Part shown: in pieces, positions 25,449-37,130 of the stretch
Numbering within the stretch: position 1 is the stretch's first letter
Layout of the letters: every line of letters begins with the position of its first letter
Assembly (NCBI RefSeq): GCF_900104335.1
Contig: NZ_FMXT01000001.1
Span: 186,001 to 250,000 of the forward strand
DNA: 64,000 bases
Reading direction: 5' to 3'
From: Pseudobutyrivibrio sp. YE44
GTDB taxonomy: Bacteria; Bacillota; Clostridia; Lachnospirales; Lachnospiraceae
The notes under the pieces: model-generated
Databases searched by the model: none
Told to the model about the DNA's origin: nothing
The model's input: only the letters and a program-made list of their open reading frames with translations
Position numbers and translations under genes: made by a program

Positions 25449-26042
25449 ATGGAAATTACATCTCTTGTTAAATTATCCAAGGGAAGAGCAAAAATCTGTC
25501 TCGACAACGGGGCAGATTTTGTTCTATATAAAAAGGAATACGAAAGCTATGGCATAGAAGAGGGTGCGCAGCTTTCCGAGGCCCAGTATCAGGAAATCTG
25601 TACAGAAATATTGATTCCACGCTGCAAAAAGCGTGCACTTCATCTTCTTGAAAAGCAAGACCGCTCTGAGAAAAATCTTAGAGATAAGCTTAGAGAGGGA
25701 GGCTATAGCTCAGAAATCATCGATATTGCCATCGACTACATTAATGACTATGGTTATCTTGATGATGCCAGAATGGCGGCCAGTCATGTTCGTTTTTACC
25801 AAGATTCCCGCAGTCGTATGCGCCTAAAGCAAGACTTAATGGGAAAGGGTATTTCTGCTGATGTCATCGAGCGTGTTTTGGAAGAAGAATATACAGCTGA
25901 CGAGGGAGCTCTCATTGAAAAGCTCCTTGATAAAAAGGGATATGACAAGGAAACTGCCACCTACGAAGACAGGGCTAAGATGTATCGCTTTTTGGCAGGC
26001 AGAGGCTTTAGTTCTGACTCAATTGGTCGTGCTTTGGGGTAA
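25449..26042 (+). CDS. recX: RecX-family regulator of RecA
   Basis: A 197-residue, charged, helical protein with the three tandem helical repeats of RecX. The clearest motifs are ALHLLEKQDRSEKNLRDKLRE (from about residue 62) and YINDYGYLDDARMAASHVRF (from about 97). The second and third repeats end in GKGISADVIERVL and GRGFSSDSIGRAL. RecX modulates RecA filaments. Its ATG is two bases after the recA stop, so the pair share the SOS-controlled message. Confidence 0.92.
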   Translation: MEITSLVKLSKGRAKICLDNGADFVLYKKEYESYGIEEGAQLSEAQYQEICTEILIPRCKKRALHLLEKQDRSEKNLRDKLREGGYSSEIIDIAIDYINDYGYLDDARMAASHVRFYQDSRSRMRLKQDLMGKGISADVIERVLEEEYTADEGALIEKLLDKKGYDKETATYEDRAKMYRFLAGRGFSSDSIGRALG

Positions 26043-26118
26043 TACTAAATGCCGTAAAATCAAGGTTTAAAAGCACATTATATTGTTGTCTAAGAATCTA
26101 TATATAGTAGAGATTATC

Positions 26119-26147
26119 TTGACAGACGCCGTGTATAAAGTTAAACT
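26119..26147 (+). promoter_or_regulatory. Promoter of rny
   Basis: TTGACA (26119-26124) and TAAACT (26142-26147) are separated by 17 bases. The message would have a leader of about 80 bases. Confidence 0.65.
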
Positions 26148-26232
26148 AAATGTGTTGATATGTATAAATGAGAGCATTTTAAACGGCTTTTATTTTATAT
26201 TCAATTTAGAAATTTAATAAGGAGGTGCTCCT

Positions 26233-27780
26233 GTGGGCGTAACGATTATTAGTTGTCTTATCGTTGCCGTTATCGCAGTTGTTGTTACTCTTGCCATCTC
26301 CAATAATTATCACAAGAATCAGGCCAAGAAAAAGGTTGGTTCTGCTGAGGAAAAGGCACGTGAGATTATTGATGAGGCTGTAAAGAGTGCGGAGGCCAAG
26401 AAGAGAGAAGCTATGCTTGAGGCAAAGGAAGATGCCATGAAGCAGAAGAATGATCTCGACAAGGAAATCCGTGAGCGCCGAGCAGAGATTCAGCGCAGCG
26501 AGCATAGAATTTCTCAGAAGGAAGATAACCTTGAGAAAAAGCTTGAAGCTGCAGAGAAGAGAGAAGCTGAATTTGCTCGTCAGGAACAGCAGCTTAATAA
26601 GCAGCGAGAAGAGGTTGCAAAGCTTAATCAGCAGCGTGTACAGGAACTAGAGAGAATCTCAGGACTTACCTCCGAACAAGCAAAAGAACAACTTTTAAAA
26701 TCTGTAGAAGAAGACGTCAAATTAGACGCAGCAAAACTAATTAAGGAAAGCCTTACACAGGCTAAGGATGAGGCTGATAAAAAGGCCCGTGATATTGTTG
26801 TTAGCGCAATTCAGAAGTGCTCAGCAGATCACGTTGCAGAGACAACAATCTCTGTAGTCCAGCTTCCAAACGATGAAATGAAGGGACGTATCATTGGTCG
26901 TGAGGGTAGAAATATCCGTACACTTGAGACAATGACTGGCGTTGAGCTTATTATCGATGATACTCCAGAAGCAGTTATCTTATCTGCCTTCGATCCAGTG
27001 AGACGTGAGATTGCACGTATCGCACTTGAGAAGCTCATTGTTGATGGACGTATTCATCCAGCTAGAATTGAAGAGACAGTTGAAAAAGCTAAGAAGGAAG
27101 TTGAACAGCAGATTCGTGAAGAAGGCGATGCAGCCGCTCTCGAGGTTGGTGTTCAGGGTATCCACCCAGAGCTTCTTAGATTACTTGGAAAGATGAAATT
27201 CAGAACTAGCTACGGTCAGAATGTTCTTAAGCATTCTATCGAGGTTGCTCAGTTATCAGGGCTCCTTGCTGCAGAGCTTGGTCTTGATGTTAGAGTAGCT
27301 AAGCGTGCTGGTTTACTCCATGATATTGGAAAGGCAGTAGATAGAGAGCAAGAGGGTACACACGTACAGCTCGGTGCAGATCTTTGTCGCAAGTACAAAG
27401 AGTCTCAGACAGTTGTTAATGCTGTTGAGGCACATCATGGCGATGTAGAGCCAGAAACACTCATAGCTTGTATTGTTCAGGCAGCTGATACAATCAGTGC
27501 AGCAAGACCTGGTGCAAGACGTGAGGCTATGGAGACTTACACAAACAGATTAAAAGAATTAGAAGAAATTTCAAACAGTTTTAAGGGTGTAGAAAAATCT
27601 TTTGCTATTCAAGCAGGTAGAGAGATTCGAATCATGGTGGTTCCTGAACAGGTTACAGATGCCGATATGGTCATCATGGCTAGGGATATTTCAAAGCAGA
27701 TTGAGAATCAGCTTGAGTATCCAGGACAGATTAAGGTAAATGTGATTCGTGAGTCACGAGTTACTGACTATGCTAAGTAA
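26233..27780 (+). CDS. rny: Ribonuclease Y
   Basis: A 515-residue endoribonuclease that starts at GTG with AAGGAGG upstream. It has an N-terminal membrane anchor (residues about 4-24, [18 protein letters not shown]), a long coiled coil to about 200 rich in E, K and R, and a KH domain ([17 protein letters not shown], about 217). The HD domain has [16 protein letters not shown] (about 362) and VEAHHGD. It initiates mRNA decay at the membrane. Length is standard for Firmicutes. Confidence 0.97.
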   Translation: MGVTIISCLIVAVIAVVVTLAISNNYHKNQAKKKVGSAEEKAREIIDEAVKSAEAKKREAMLEAKEDAMKQKNDLDKEIRERRAEIQRSEHRISQKEDNLEKKLEAAEKREAEFARQEQQLNKQREEVAKLNQQRVQELERISGLTSEQAKEQLLKSVEEDVKLDAAKLIKESLTQAKDEADKKARDIVVSAIQKCSADHVAETTISVVQLPNDEMKGRIIGREGRNIRTLETMTGVELIIDDTPEAVILSAFDPVRREIARIALEKLIVDGRIHPARIEETVEKAKKEVEQQIREEGDAAALEVGVQGIHPELLRLLGKMKFRTSYGQNVLKHSIEVAQLSGLLAAELGLDVRVAKRAGLLHDIGKAVDREQEGTHVQLGADLCRKYKESQTVVNAVEAHHGDVEPETLIACIVQAADTISAARPGARREAMETYTNRLKELEEISNSFKGVEKSFAIQAGREIRIMVVPEQVTDADMVIMARDISKQIENQLEYPGQIKVNVIRESRVTDYAK

Positions 27781-27787
27781 TTTAATG

Positions 27788-27815
27788 GCGGCTGGTTATT
27801 CCAGCCGCTTTTTGT
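27788..27815 (+). terminator. Terminator of rny
   Basis: GCGGCTGG and CCAGCCGC, eight perfect pairs around TTATT, followed by TTTTTG, seven bases after the stop codon. Confidence 0.9.
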
Positions 27816-27829
27816 TGTAGGAGAATAAT

Positions 27830-28372
27830 ATGAACGAAATAAAAAGAATAGAGCGTAAGCTTGTCCATAAAGGTTCTATCTTGGACATGTATGAAGACAC
27901 CATGCTTTTGCCTAACGGCAAAACAGAAAAGTGGGATTTTATCAGCCACAGAATGGGAGCGGCATGCGTTCTTGCTGTAAAGCCAGATGGTAAAATCCTT
28001 ATGGTTAGACAGTATCGTAATGCCTTAGAGCGTGAGACTTTAGAGGTGCCTGCAGGAAAGCGAGATTCCTTAAATGAGGATACCAGCATCTGCGCTGCAA
28101 GAGAGCTTGAAGAAGAGACAGGATATCGTGCAGGAAAATTAGAAAAGCTACTGTCTTTGAAATCAACAGTAGCTTTCTGTGATGAGTTGATAGATGTATA
28201 TCTTGCCACCGACTTAGAAAAAATTGGTGAGCAGAAGCTGGATGAATCCGAAGATATCAAAATCGAGTCTTGGGACTTAAAAGAACTTATGGATATGTGT
28301 TATGCTGGGAAGCTCCAAGATGCCAAAACAGTAGCAGCAATTATGGCTTACGCTGCCGCAAAGCATTCTTAG
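27830..28372 (+). CDS. nudF: Nudix hydrolase, probable ADP-ribose pyrophosphatase
   Basis: A 180-residue protein with a complete Nudix box: AGKRDSLNEDTS followed by CAARELEEETGYRAG (about residues 75-102), carrying the GX5EX7REUXEEXGU pattern with an insertion typical of ADP-ribose pyrophosphatases. The strand KILMVRQYRNALERETLEVPAG is characteristic of that subgroup. It would cleave ADP-ribose to AMP and ribose 5-phosphate in the cytoplasm. TAGGAG precedes the ATG. The stop codon overlaps a nine-pair hairpin at 28357-28380. Confidence 0.88.
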   Translation: MNEIKRIERKLVHKGSILDMYEDTMLLPNGKTEKWDFISHRMGAACVLAVKPDGKILMVRQYRNALERETLEVPAGKRDSLNEDTSICAARELEEETGYRAGKLEKLLSLKSTVAFCDELIDVYLATDLEKIGEQKLDESEDIKIESWDLKELMDMCYAGKLQDAKTVAAIMAYAAAKHS

Positions 28373-28380
28373 CTTTGCGG
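28357..28380 (+). terminator. Hairpin over the Nudix gene stop codon
   Basis: CCGCAAAGC and GCTTTGCGG form nine perfect pairs with a six-base loop containing the first bases of the stop. No T tract follows, so it may protect the 3' end or terminate weakly between the convergent genes. Confidence 0.5.
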
Positions 28381-28418
28381 AGATATCTGAGGCTTGTAGG
28401 TGTAACTAGGGGCTTATA

Positions 28419-29450
28419 TTAATTTCTCTCAGCGATTGTGTATAGTAGATGGCGTGTATCTTCCCATCCTAGGCATGCATCTGTGATTGACTGTCCGTAG
28501 GTTTGGTGGTCGGAGATTGGCTGGCAACCTTCCACAAGGTAGCTTTCAATCATGACACCTTTCACTAGCTTTTTAATATCATCTGAGTGTTTGCGGTTGT
28601 GCATCACTTCTTTGACGATTCTGATTTGTTCCTTAAATTGCTTGTTTGAGTTTGAGTGGTTTGCATCGATGATACAAGCAGGATTTACAAGGTCCATTTC
28701 CTCGTACATATTGTGAAGACGGATAAGATCTTCATAGTGGTAATTCTGTGTGCTGTTGCCATGCTTTGATACAGCGCCTCTAAGGATGGTGTGAGCAAGA
28801 GGATTTCCACTAGTCTTTACCTCGTAACCTGAGAAGGTGAAGTGGTGTGGATGCTGTGCTGCGTAAACGGAATTAAGCATAACTGAAAAATCACCTGAGG
28901 TTGGGTTCTTCATTCCTGATGCAACATCAAAGCCTGAAACTGTGAGACGATGATGCTGATCTTCTACAGAGCGGGCACCGATTGCTACATAAGAAAGAAG
29001 GTCGTCAACGTAGCCCCAGTTTTCAGGGTAGAGCATTTCGTCTGCGGCAGTAAGCTCTGATTCTTCCATGGCACGGATGTGCATCTTTCTCATGGCAATG
29101 AGACCAGCCAACATATCAGGAGCTTCATTTGGATCTGGCTGTGAAGCGATTCCCTTGTAGCCGCTGCCGGTGGTACGTGGCTTGTTGGTGTAGATACGAG
29201 GAACCACCAAAACCTTGTCCTTTATGTCATCTGCAACTCGAGAAAGCTTGTTGATGTATTCGCAAACTGCATCCTCGTTGTCAGCAGAGCAAGGTCCGAT
29301 GATACATAAGAAGCGGTCATCCTTGCCAGTGATGATATCGGCAACTTCTTGGTCACGCTTCTTCTTTAATTCCTGGACTTTCTCAGGAACTGGAAGCATT
29401 TCTTTAATTTCTTCAGGTGTTGGCATTTTCTTTAAGTAAGTGAAGCTCAT
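28419..29450 (-). CDS. aroF: 3-deoxy-7-phosphoheptulonate (DAHP) synthase, AroG/AroF class
   Basis: A 343-residue class I DAHP synthase of the AroG type. Motifs are FLCIIGPCSADN (about residue 48), VVPRIYTNKPRTTGSGYKG (about 81), IGARSVEDQHHR (about 157), and DANHSNSNKQ (about 265) with metal- and substrate-binding residues. It condenses phosphoenolpyruvate and erythrose 4-phosphate as the first step to aromatic amino acids. It lies 91 bases downstream of aroE on the same strand, so the two probably form a shikimate-pathway operon. GAGGAATT precedes the ATG. Which amino acid inhibits it cannot be seen. Confidence 0.95.
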   Translation of the reverse strand: MSFTYLKKMPTPEEIKEMLPVPEKVQELKKKRDQEVADIITGKDDRFLCIIGPCSADNEDAVCEYINKLSRVADDIKDKVLVVPRIYTNKPRTTGSGYKGIASQPDPNEAPDMLAGLIAMRKMHIRAMEESELTAADEMLYPENWGYVDDLLSYVAIGARSVEDQHHRLTVSGFDVASGMKNPTSGDFSVMLNSVYAAQHPHHFTFSGYEVKTSGNPLAHTILRGAVSKHGNSTQNYHYEDLIRLHNMYEEMDLVNPACIIDANHSNSNKQFKEQIRIVKEVMHNRKHSDDIKKLVKGVMIESYLVEGCQPISDHQTYGQSITDACLGWEDTRHLLYTIAERN

Positions 29451-29541
29451 TTTAATTCCTCGTTTCTATTTTGTATTTATTATTTTTGACATGGATTATC
29501 TTGCTACAAAAATTGTTGGAAGAGAATACCATGACAAATTG

Positions 29542-30396
29542 TTAACTAAAGTATTTTTCTTTAACTATATCAACCGGCATATCCTGACCAGTCCAAAGCT
29601 TGAAGGCAGCAGCGCCCTGATAGAGAAGCATAAACTTTCCATTCATAGTCTTGCAGCCCTTTGAGGCAGCGTCCTTAAGAAGACGAGTCTGTTCAGGATG
29701 ATAAATGGTGTCGCAAACAGTAAGAGAAGGATGCAAAAAATCCTTTGGGATGAGAGAAGTGTCGTCATCGCCCATACCTACATTTGTGCCATTAATAAGA
29801 ATGTCACTTTCCTGAAGGCTGAACTCCAAGATGTCGTTGTCAGCCATGTCATAGACGAAGCAGTCACATTCAGTGGCTTTGGAAATTCTGTCTGCAAAAT
29901 CAACGGTCTTTTCAAAGGTAGCATTCTTTCTTTTAAAGATATTGATTTTTGAAACGCCATCCTTGGCAGCCTGGGTAACAATAGAAGTGGCAACGCCGCC
30001 TGCCCCAAGAACTGTCATAGTGGTTCCTTTATAGGAGATTCCACATTCTTCCATAGATTTTAAAAATCCATAGCCGTCAGTGGTGTAACCCTTTAGCTTG
30101 CCATCCTCATTTACTACCGTATTTACGGAGTGAGCCAGTGAGGCAACGCTGTCGATTTCATCCAACAAAGGGATGATGGCGGTTTTGAAAGGCATGGTGA
30201 GATTGAAGCCAACGCAACCCATGGCCTTAAGTCCATCAACTGCAGCTTTAAAATTGTTTTCTTCAATATTGAATGCCATGTAAGAACAATCAAGATTAAG
30301 CTCATCGAAGCTTAAGTTGTGCATGGCAGGTGAAATGCTGTGGGAAACAGGATTGCCCAGCAGACACATAAGTTTTGTAGAACCAATAGGATTCAT
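29542..30396 (-). CDS. aroE: Shikimate dehydrogenase
   Basis: A 284-residue NADP-dependent enzyme. The substrate domain has LLGNPVSHSISPAMHN (about residue 12) and VGFNLTMPFKTAIIPL (about 62; catalytic lysine in MPFK). The nucleotide fold has VLGAGGVATSIV (about 130). The C-terminus MNGKFMLLYQGAAAFKLWTG has the expected shikimate-contacting glutamine. In the common NVTxP motif, Val and Thr appear as Leu and Thr. GGGAGG lies upstream, and a minus-strand promoter lies at 30429-30457. Confidence 0.95.
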   Translation of the reverse strand: MNPIGSTKLMCLLGNPVSHSISPAMHNLSFDELNLDCSYMAFNIEENNFKAAVDGLKAMGCVGFNLTMPFKTAIIPLLDEIDSVASLAHSVNTVVNEDGKLKGYTTDGYGFLKSMEECGISYKGTTMTVLGAGGVATSIVTQAAKDGVSKINIFKRKNATFEKTVDFADRISKATECDCFVYDMADNDILEFSLQESDILINGTNVGMGDDDTSLIPKDFLHPSLTVCDTIYHPEQTRLLKDAASKGCKTMNGKFMLLYQGAAAFKLWTGQDMPVDIVKEKYFS

Positions 30397-30428
30397 AAAA
30401 ATTACGACCTCCCTTAATGATTTACTAT

Positions 30429-30457
30429 AGTTTAGTGTATTATGACACTTTAATCAA
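30429..30457 (-). promoter_or_regulatory. Promoter of aroE-aroF
   Basis: On the minus strand TTGATT (complement of 30452-30457) and TAAACT (complement of 30429-30434) are 17 bases apart. No T-box or other riboswitch is visible in the short leader. Confidence 0.65.
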
Positions 30458-30491
30458 CTAAAGTTTCTTCAAATCCTTTATTTTTAAATAT

Positions 30492-30520
30492 TTGATGTGA
30501 ATACTAACTTGTGTTAAAAT
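30492..30520 (+). promoter_or_regulatory. Promoter of tRNA-Arg
   Basis: TTGATG (30492-30497) and TAAAAT (30515-30520) with a 17-base spacer end 18 bases before the tRNA. Confidence 0.7.
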
Positions 30521-30538
30521 AAATCGGCAGGCATTTTA

Positions 30539-30612
30539 GTAGGCGTAGCGTAGCTGGATAACGCATCGGACTCCGACTCCGAAGATCGCCGGTTCGAATC
30601 CGGCCGTCTACA
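30539..30612 (+). tRNA. tRNA-Arg (anticodon CCG)
   Basis: A full cloverleaf can be drawn: acceptor GTAGGCG/CGTCTAC (one G-T pair), D arm GCGT/ACGC, anticodon stem TCGGA/TCCGA with loop CTCCGAC, and T arm GCCGG/CCGGC with TTCGAAT. Discriminator base A; CCA is not encoded. The anticodon CCG reads CGG arginine codons. Confidence 0.95.
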
Positions 30613-30645
30613 GCACATAGCCTACTTAACTAACTGGAGGGGCAC

Positions 30646-31935
30646 ATGGATTTTCAAAAGCTTATAGAAAAAATTAAGGAAGTCGCAGGTATCTGCGGAG
30701 ATTTCGTTTTTAAAAATAAAAGGTACTTTTTGGCAGGTCTGGTTTTTGTATGTATGAACTTGGTTCTGTTCCTTGGAACTAAAGACAGCGGTACATCTAC
30801 AAAGTCCACCACAGGTGTTTATAAGGATTTCAAAGAAAACAAAAACGCCGAACTTACAAAGCTTATTACAGACTACTACAAGGCATACGCCGATGGCGAT
30901 ACAGATGCTATTCAAAAGCTGGCTGATCCTGTTTGTGATCAGGAGATTAGCTACATTCAGTTTTACAGCGCTTATATCGATAGCTTCAGCGACATCGTGG
31001 TTTACACAAAGGAAGGTCTTGAGAAAAACTCATACCTTGCATCAGTTAAGGTAAATCTTAAATACAAGGATGTTGATTCAGCTGCACCTGGTCTTGATTT
31101 CTTCTACATCGAGACAACAAAGGATGGAAAGCTTCAGATTAACAACATCTACGGTTCTTTCAACCAGAACAACAACGTTTACGAGATGGACACCGAGATT
31201 TCAGATTTGATTTCAGTTTATATTCGTCAGCAGGATCTTCTTGATAAGGAAGCAGAGGTTACTGAGGAATACAACGCAGCAATCGAAAAGGATTCAGCTC
31301 TTAAGACATTAATGGAAGAAACACTTCCAGCTGCTATTGTTCAGTGGAATGCTGATTACAACGCTCAGCTTGTTGCAAAGCAAGAGGAGGAGGCTAAGGC
31401 CGCTGAAGAAGCAGCGAAGGCAGAGGAAGAGGCTAAGGCAAAGGAAGAAGAGGAAGCAAAGGCAGCTGCTGAGGCAGAGGAAAAGGCTAACTCTTACGAA
31501 GGAAAGGTTAACTCTAGAGCCAACGTTCGTGAGCAGGCTGACAAAGACAGCAACAAACTTGGTTCTCTTGATAAAGGCAAGAAGATCACCATCTATGGTG
31601 AGGAGGGTGACTTCTACAAGTTTGATTACGACGGCACAACAGCTTACATCACAAAGGATGCTGTAACAGTCAGCACAGGTGATGCTGATGATACAGAGCA
31701 GCAGGCAGAGGAAGAGAATACAGAGAATAAGACAGCAGGTTCTTTCGAAAAGGGAACAAAGATTACCATCAAGAAGACCACAAATATCCGTTCAAAGATG
31801 GATACTTCATCTTCAAAGGTAGCAGTTGCATACTCCGGAGATACAGTTGAAGTTATTATGAGCTACGCTGAAGGATGGACAAAGGTTAAGTTTAAGTCGA
31901 AAGAAGGATACATCCGTACAGATCTTCTTCAATAA
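30646..31935 (+). CDS. Single-pass membrane protein with two SH3 (SH3b) domains
   Basis: A 429-residue protein. A short cytoplasmic N-terminus is followed by a membrane helix (residues about 26-43, FLAGLVFVCMNLVLFLG) and an NTF2-like region (about 60-190). A very charged Ala/Glu/Lys coiled coil (about 245-285) follows, then two SH3b domains, SRANVREQADKDSNKLGSLD (about 286-345) and TTNIRSKMDTSSSKVAVAYS (about 370-429), joined by an acidic linker. SH3b domains usually bind cell-wall peptides, so it is likely displayed outside the membrane and contacts peptidoglycan. GGAGGGG precedes the ATG. It follows the tRNA by 33 bases and may share its transcript. Confidence 0.82.
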   Translation: MDFQKLIEKIKEVAGICGDFVFKNKRYFLAGLVFVCMNLVLFLGTKDSGTSTKSTTGVYKDFKENKNAELTKLITDYYKAYADGDTDAIQKLADPVCDQEISYIQFYSAYIDSFSDIVVYTKEGLEKNSYLASVKVNLKYKDVDSAAPGLDFFYIETTKDGKLQINNIYGSFNQNNNVYEMDTEISDLISVYIRQQDLLDKEAEVTEEYNAAIEKDSALKTLMEETLPAAIVQWNADYNAQLVAKQEEEAKAAEEAAKAEEEAKAKEEEEAKAAAEAEEKANSYEGKVNSRANVREQADKDSNKLGSLDKGKKITIYGEEGDFYKFDYDGTTAYITKDAVTVSTGDADDTEQQAEEENTENKTAGSFEKGTKITIKKTTNIRSKMDTSSSKVAVAYSGDTVEVIMSYAEGWTKVKFKSKEGYIRTDLLQ

Positions 31936-31955
31936 ACTTAGAATATGAGATTTAG

Positions 31956-31986
31956 TGGAGACCATGAATTTGGTCTCCATTTGTTA
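31956..31986 (+). terminator. Terminator after the SH3 protein gene
   Basis: TGGAGACCA and TGGTCTCCA, nine perfect pairs with a six-base loop, followed by TTTGTT. Confidence 0.8.
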
Positions 31987-32009
31987 ATAAAAGGGACTAG
32001 GAGGACACA

Positions 32010-34738
<2,729 letters not shown>

Positions 34739-34821
34739 ATGGGGCTTGATTCCCTTAGTGATTTTAGAGGTTATTTTTGAGTTTTAAGCAAAAGTTTTTT
34801 ACTAGATAGGAGAATAGGGTT

Positions 34822-35745
34822 ATGCCAATTAGAACACAAAATGATTTGCCAGCTAAGGCCATACTTGAACACGAGAATATATTCGTAATGGATGAAAACA
34901 GGTCTACCCACCAGGATATTAGACCAATTTCCATTGGAATATTAAACCTGATGCCACTGAAGGAGGCAACAGAGCTTCAGCTTTTGCGCTCCCTTTCAAA
35001 CACACCACTTCAGGTTGATGTGACCTTCCTTACCATAGGAGGCCATGAAAGCACACATACTAGCAAGACACATCTTAACAATTTCTATGAGCACATTGAG
35101 GATGTGTATGACAGATATTTTGATGGTTTGATTATCACAGGTGCGCCGGTGGAGCAGATGCCTTTCGAGGAGGTAGATTACTGGGAGGAGCTCACTCACG
35201 TTTTCGAGTGGACAAAGACCCATGTTACATCTACACTTCATCTTTGCTGGGGCTGCCAGGCCGGTCTTTACTATCGTTATGGCATAAATAAATATGATTT
35301 GGATGAGAAGAAGTTTGGCGTGTTCCCACACAAGGTTCAGAATAGAAAGATTCCTCTTGTTCGAGGTTTTGATGATGTTTTCTATGCGCCACACAGCCGT
35401 CACACCGGCGTTCGCACAGAAGATATCGAGGCTTGCAAGGACCTTGTAGTCTGTGCCAAGGGCGAGGAAGCAGGCGTATTCCTTTGCATGTCAAATGATG
35501 GCAGCAACATCTTCGTCATGGGCCACCCAGAGTACGACCGTTTCACTTTGGACAGCGAGTACAAGCGCGACAAAAGCAAAGGCCTTGATATCGCCCTCCC
35601 TGTGAACTACTACCCAGACGACGACCCAGACCAGAAGCCACTGTTACAGTGGCGAAGCCATGGCAATATTATGTATTCTAATTGGTTGAATTATTACGTA
35701 TATCAGAACACCCCTTATGAGTGGAATAAGATTAGCGAAAAGTAG
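34822..35745 (+). CDS. metA: Homoserine O-acyltransferase, MetA family
   Basis: A 307-residue enzyme of the homoserine O-succinyltransferase/O-acetyltransferase (MetA) family. Motifs are IGILNLMPLKEATELQLLR (about residue 37), the acyl-nucleophile cysteine in STLHLCWGCQAGLYYRYG (about 142), and the C-terminal catalytic histidine and glutamate in FVMGHPEYDRFTLDSEY (about 235). It activates homoserine for methionine synthesis. The acetyl versus succinyl choice depends on an active-site position that I cannot assign safely, though Firmicutes enzymes are mostly acetyltransferases. AGGAG lies upstream. It is the last chromosomal gene before the mobile element. Confidence 0.93.
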   Translation: MPIRTQNDLPAKAILEHENIFVMDENRSTHQDIRPISIGILNLMPLKEATELQLLRSLSNTPLQVDVTFLTIGGHESTHTSKTHLNNFYEHIEDVYDRYFDGLIITGAPVEQMPFEEVDYWEELTHVFEWTKTHVTSTLHLCWGCQAGLYYRYGINKYDLDEKKFGVFPHKVQNRKIPLVRGFDDVFYAPHSRHTGVRTEDIEACKDLVVCAKGEEAGVFLCMSNDGSNIFVMGHPEYDRFTLDSEYKRDKSKGLDIALPVNYYPDDDPDQKPLLQWRSHGNIMYSNWLNYYVYQNTPYEWNKISEK

Positions 35746-35798
35746 CGGTTTTACAGGCTTTTTAAGAGTTTTTATTACTTGTTAAATTCTGTCATATC

Positions 35799-35909
35799 TT
35801 ATCGTAAGTTATCGTAACTTGTGGTGTCAAAATGGCGTAAAATAAGGATTCTTTAAATGGGTCCCGTGAGAAAATGGTGTCAAAATGGTGTCAATTTTTG
35901 CTGACACCA
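35799..35909. other. Repeat cluster at the probable left end of the ICE
   Basis: This intergenic stretch holds two direct TTATCGTAA repeats (35799-35807, 35809-35817), TGGTGTCAAAATGG twice (35822-35835, 35875-35888), and TGGTGTCA (35886-35893) facing TGACACCA (35902-35909). It lies between metA and the first ICE gene. Such clusters fit integrase/excisionase arm sites or the element end. No duplicate of a tRNA or gene end is recognised, and the right end is outside the window. Confidence 0.5.
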
Positions 35910-35942
35910 TTTCGTTCTAAAAACCTTATAAAATCAGTACAT

Positions 35943-35977
35943 AGAGCAGATTTCATTTTGAGATTCTGCTCTATTTT
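35943..35977 (+). terminator. Terminator-like hairpin at the element end
   Basis: AGAGCAGA and TCTGCTCT with a 14-base loop, followed by ATTTTTG. It would stop transcription entering the element. Confidence 0.65.
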
Positions 35978-36029
35978 TGTGCCCATTTTTTCGGGAAAAA
36001 TATTTTTTATAAGGAGGTTGTACACCATT

Positions 36030-37094
36030 ATGATGAACTACGAACAATTTAAAGAGCAGTTCAAAGATGACCTTAAGAAGAGTCTTGAGGCCGAAGGGTA
36101 TAAGATTGAGCGAATCGATGTTATACCAAATACAAAACTACAGCATGGCGAGTACGATGCCATTACTGTAAGACTTGAGGATTCAATGGTAGGGCCTAGT
36201 GGAAACCTTGAAAACTTCTTTGATATCTACGAGAAGAGCAATGGTAACTATGATACGGTTTTAGGCCATGTTACCGAGAAGTTTGCTGACGCCATTGAAA
36301 ATGTCCCAGGTTACGATGTTAATCAGCTTAAGGATTATGAGTTTATCAAGGATAAGCTGGTGCTTGATGTGGTAAACGCAGAGAAGAATGAGGCTATTTT
36401 AAATGAGATTCCTCATAAAAAGCTTGCAGATCTTGCTGTAGTCTATAGAGCTCAGCTTGGTCGTGATGGTGATGGTATAGCCACAGTATTAATTAATAAC
36501 ATGATGCTTGAGGCTATGGGGGTTACACCAGAGCAGCTTCATAAGGATGCTGTAGCTATAGCTCCAGAAATCAGACCAGTTGAGGTTAACACTCTTATGG
36601 GTGAAATTATTGAGCTTACTGGTGCAGAGATTCCAGGTTTTGAAGTTGGAGGTCCAGAGGACCAGATCTTGGTTGGTACAGTTAAGGATAAGATGCATGG
36701 TGCATGTGTACTTGCTTATCCTGAGTTCCTTGATAATATGGCAGCTCAGAACGGTGGAAGCTTCTATATTATCCCATCATCTATCCATGAAGTTTTGATG
36801 GTTCCAGAGAGTCTTGGTACTGATCCAAAGGCATTGCAGGAGATGATTGAGACTGTTAATGCTACAGAGCTTCGTCCAGAGGATATCTTGTCGGATAAGC
36901 TTTATCACTATGATGCTAAGGAACGATTATTTGAGCTGGCTGAGGACTATCAGCAGAGAACAGCTGAAAAGGAGCTTAAGCCAGAAAGAGAATCGGCTGT
37001 AAAGAAACTTAAGGATAAGGAAATCCAGGTATCAAAGGAGCCTAAAAGAGAGATTAAGCCTAAGGTAAAAGATAGAGGCGAGCAGGCAATTTAG
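36030..37094 (+). CDS. DUF5688 family ICE protein
   Basis: Start chosen at ATG 36030 (MMNYEQFKEQFK), downstream of AAGGAGG at 36011-36017. The frame extends upstream, but that part crosses the repeat cluster and terminator. About 354 residues, soluble and acidic, with a lysine-rich C-terminal tail (from about residue 315). The DUF5688 family is common in Lachnospiraceae and Clostridia genomes, often near integrated elements; its function is not known. It is the first gene of the element and leads into repA after 36 bases. Confidence 0.75.
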   Translation: MMNYEQFKEQFKDDLKKSLEAEGYKIERIDVIPNTKLQHGEYDAITVRLEDSMVGPSGNLENFFDIYEKSNGNYDTVLGHVTEKFADAIENVPGYDVNQLKDYEFIKDKLVLDVVNAEKNEAILNEIPHKKLADLAVVYRAQLGRDGDGIATVLINNMMLEAMGVTPEQLHKDAVAIAPEIRPVEVNTLMGEIIELTGAEIPGFEVGGPEDQILVGTVKDKMHGACVLAYPEFLDNMAAQNGGSFYIIPSSIHEVLMVPESLGTDPKALQEMIETVNATELRPEDILSDKLYHYDAKERLFELAEDYQQRTAEKELKPERESAVKKLKDKEIQVSKEPKREIKPKVKDRGEQAI

Positions 37095-37130
37095 CCCACG
37101 TGACAAACTAAATATGAAAGGTGAGATTTT

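Noticed and set aside
30539-30612. tRNA-Arg as ICE attachment site
   Set aside because: The element begins more than 5 kb away, after metA, and no tRNA fragment was seen there.
34739-34821. SAM or other methionine riboswitch before metA
   Set aside because: The gap is only 83 bases and shows no riboswitch-like stems.
35874-36029. N-terminal extension of the DUF5688 protein
   Set aside because: It crosses the repeat cluster and a terminator hairpin, and the ribosome site lies directly before 36030.
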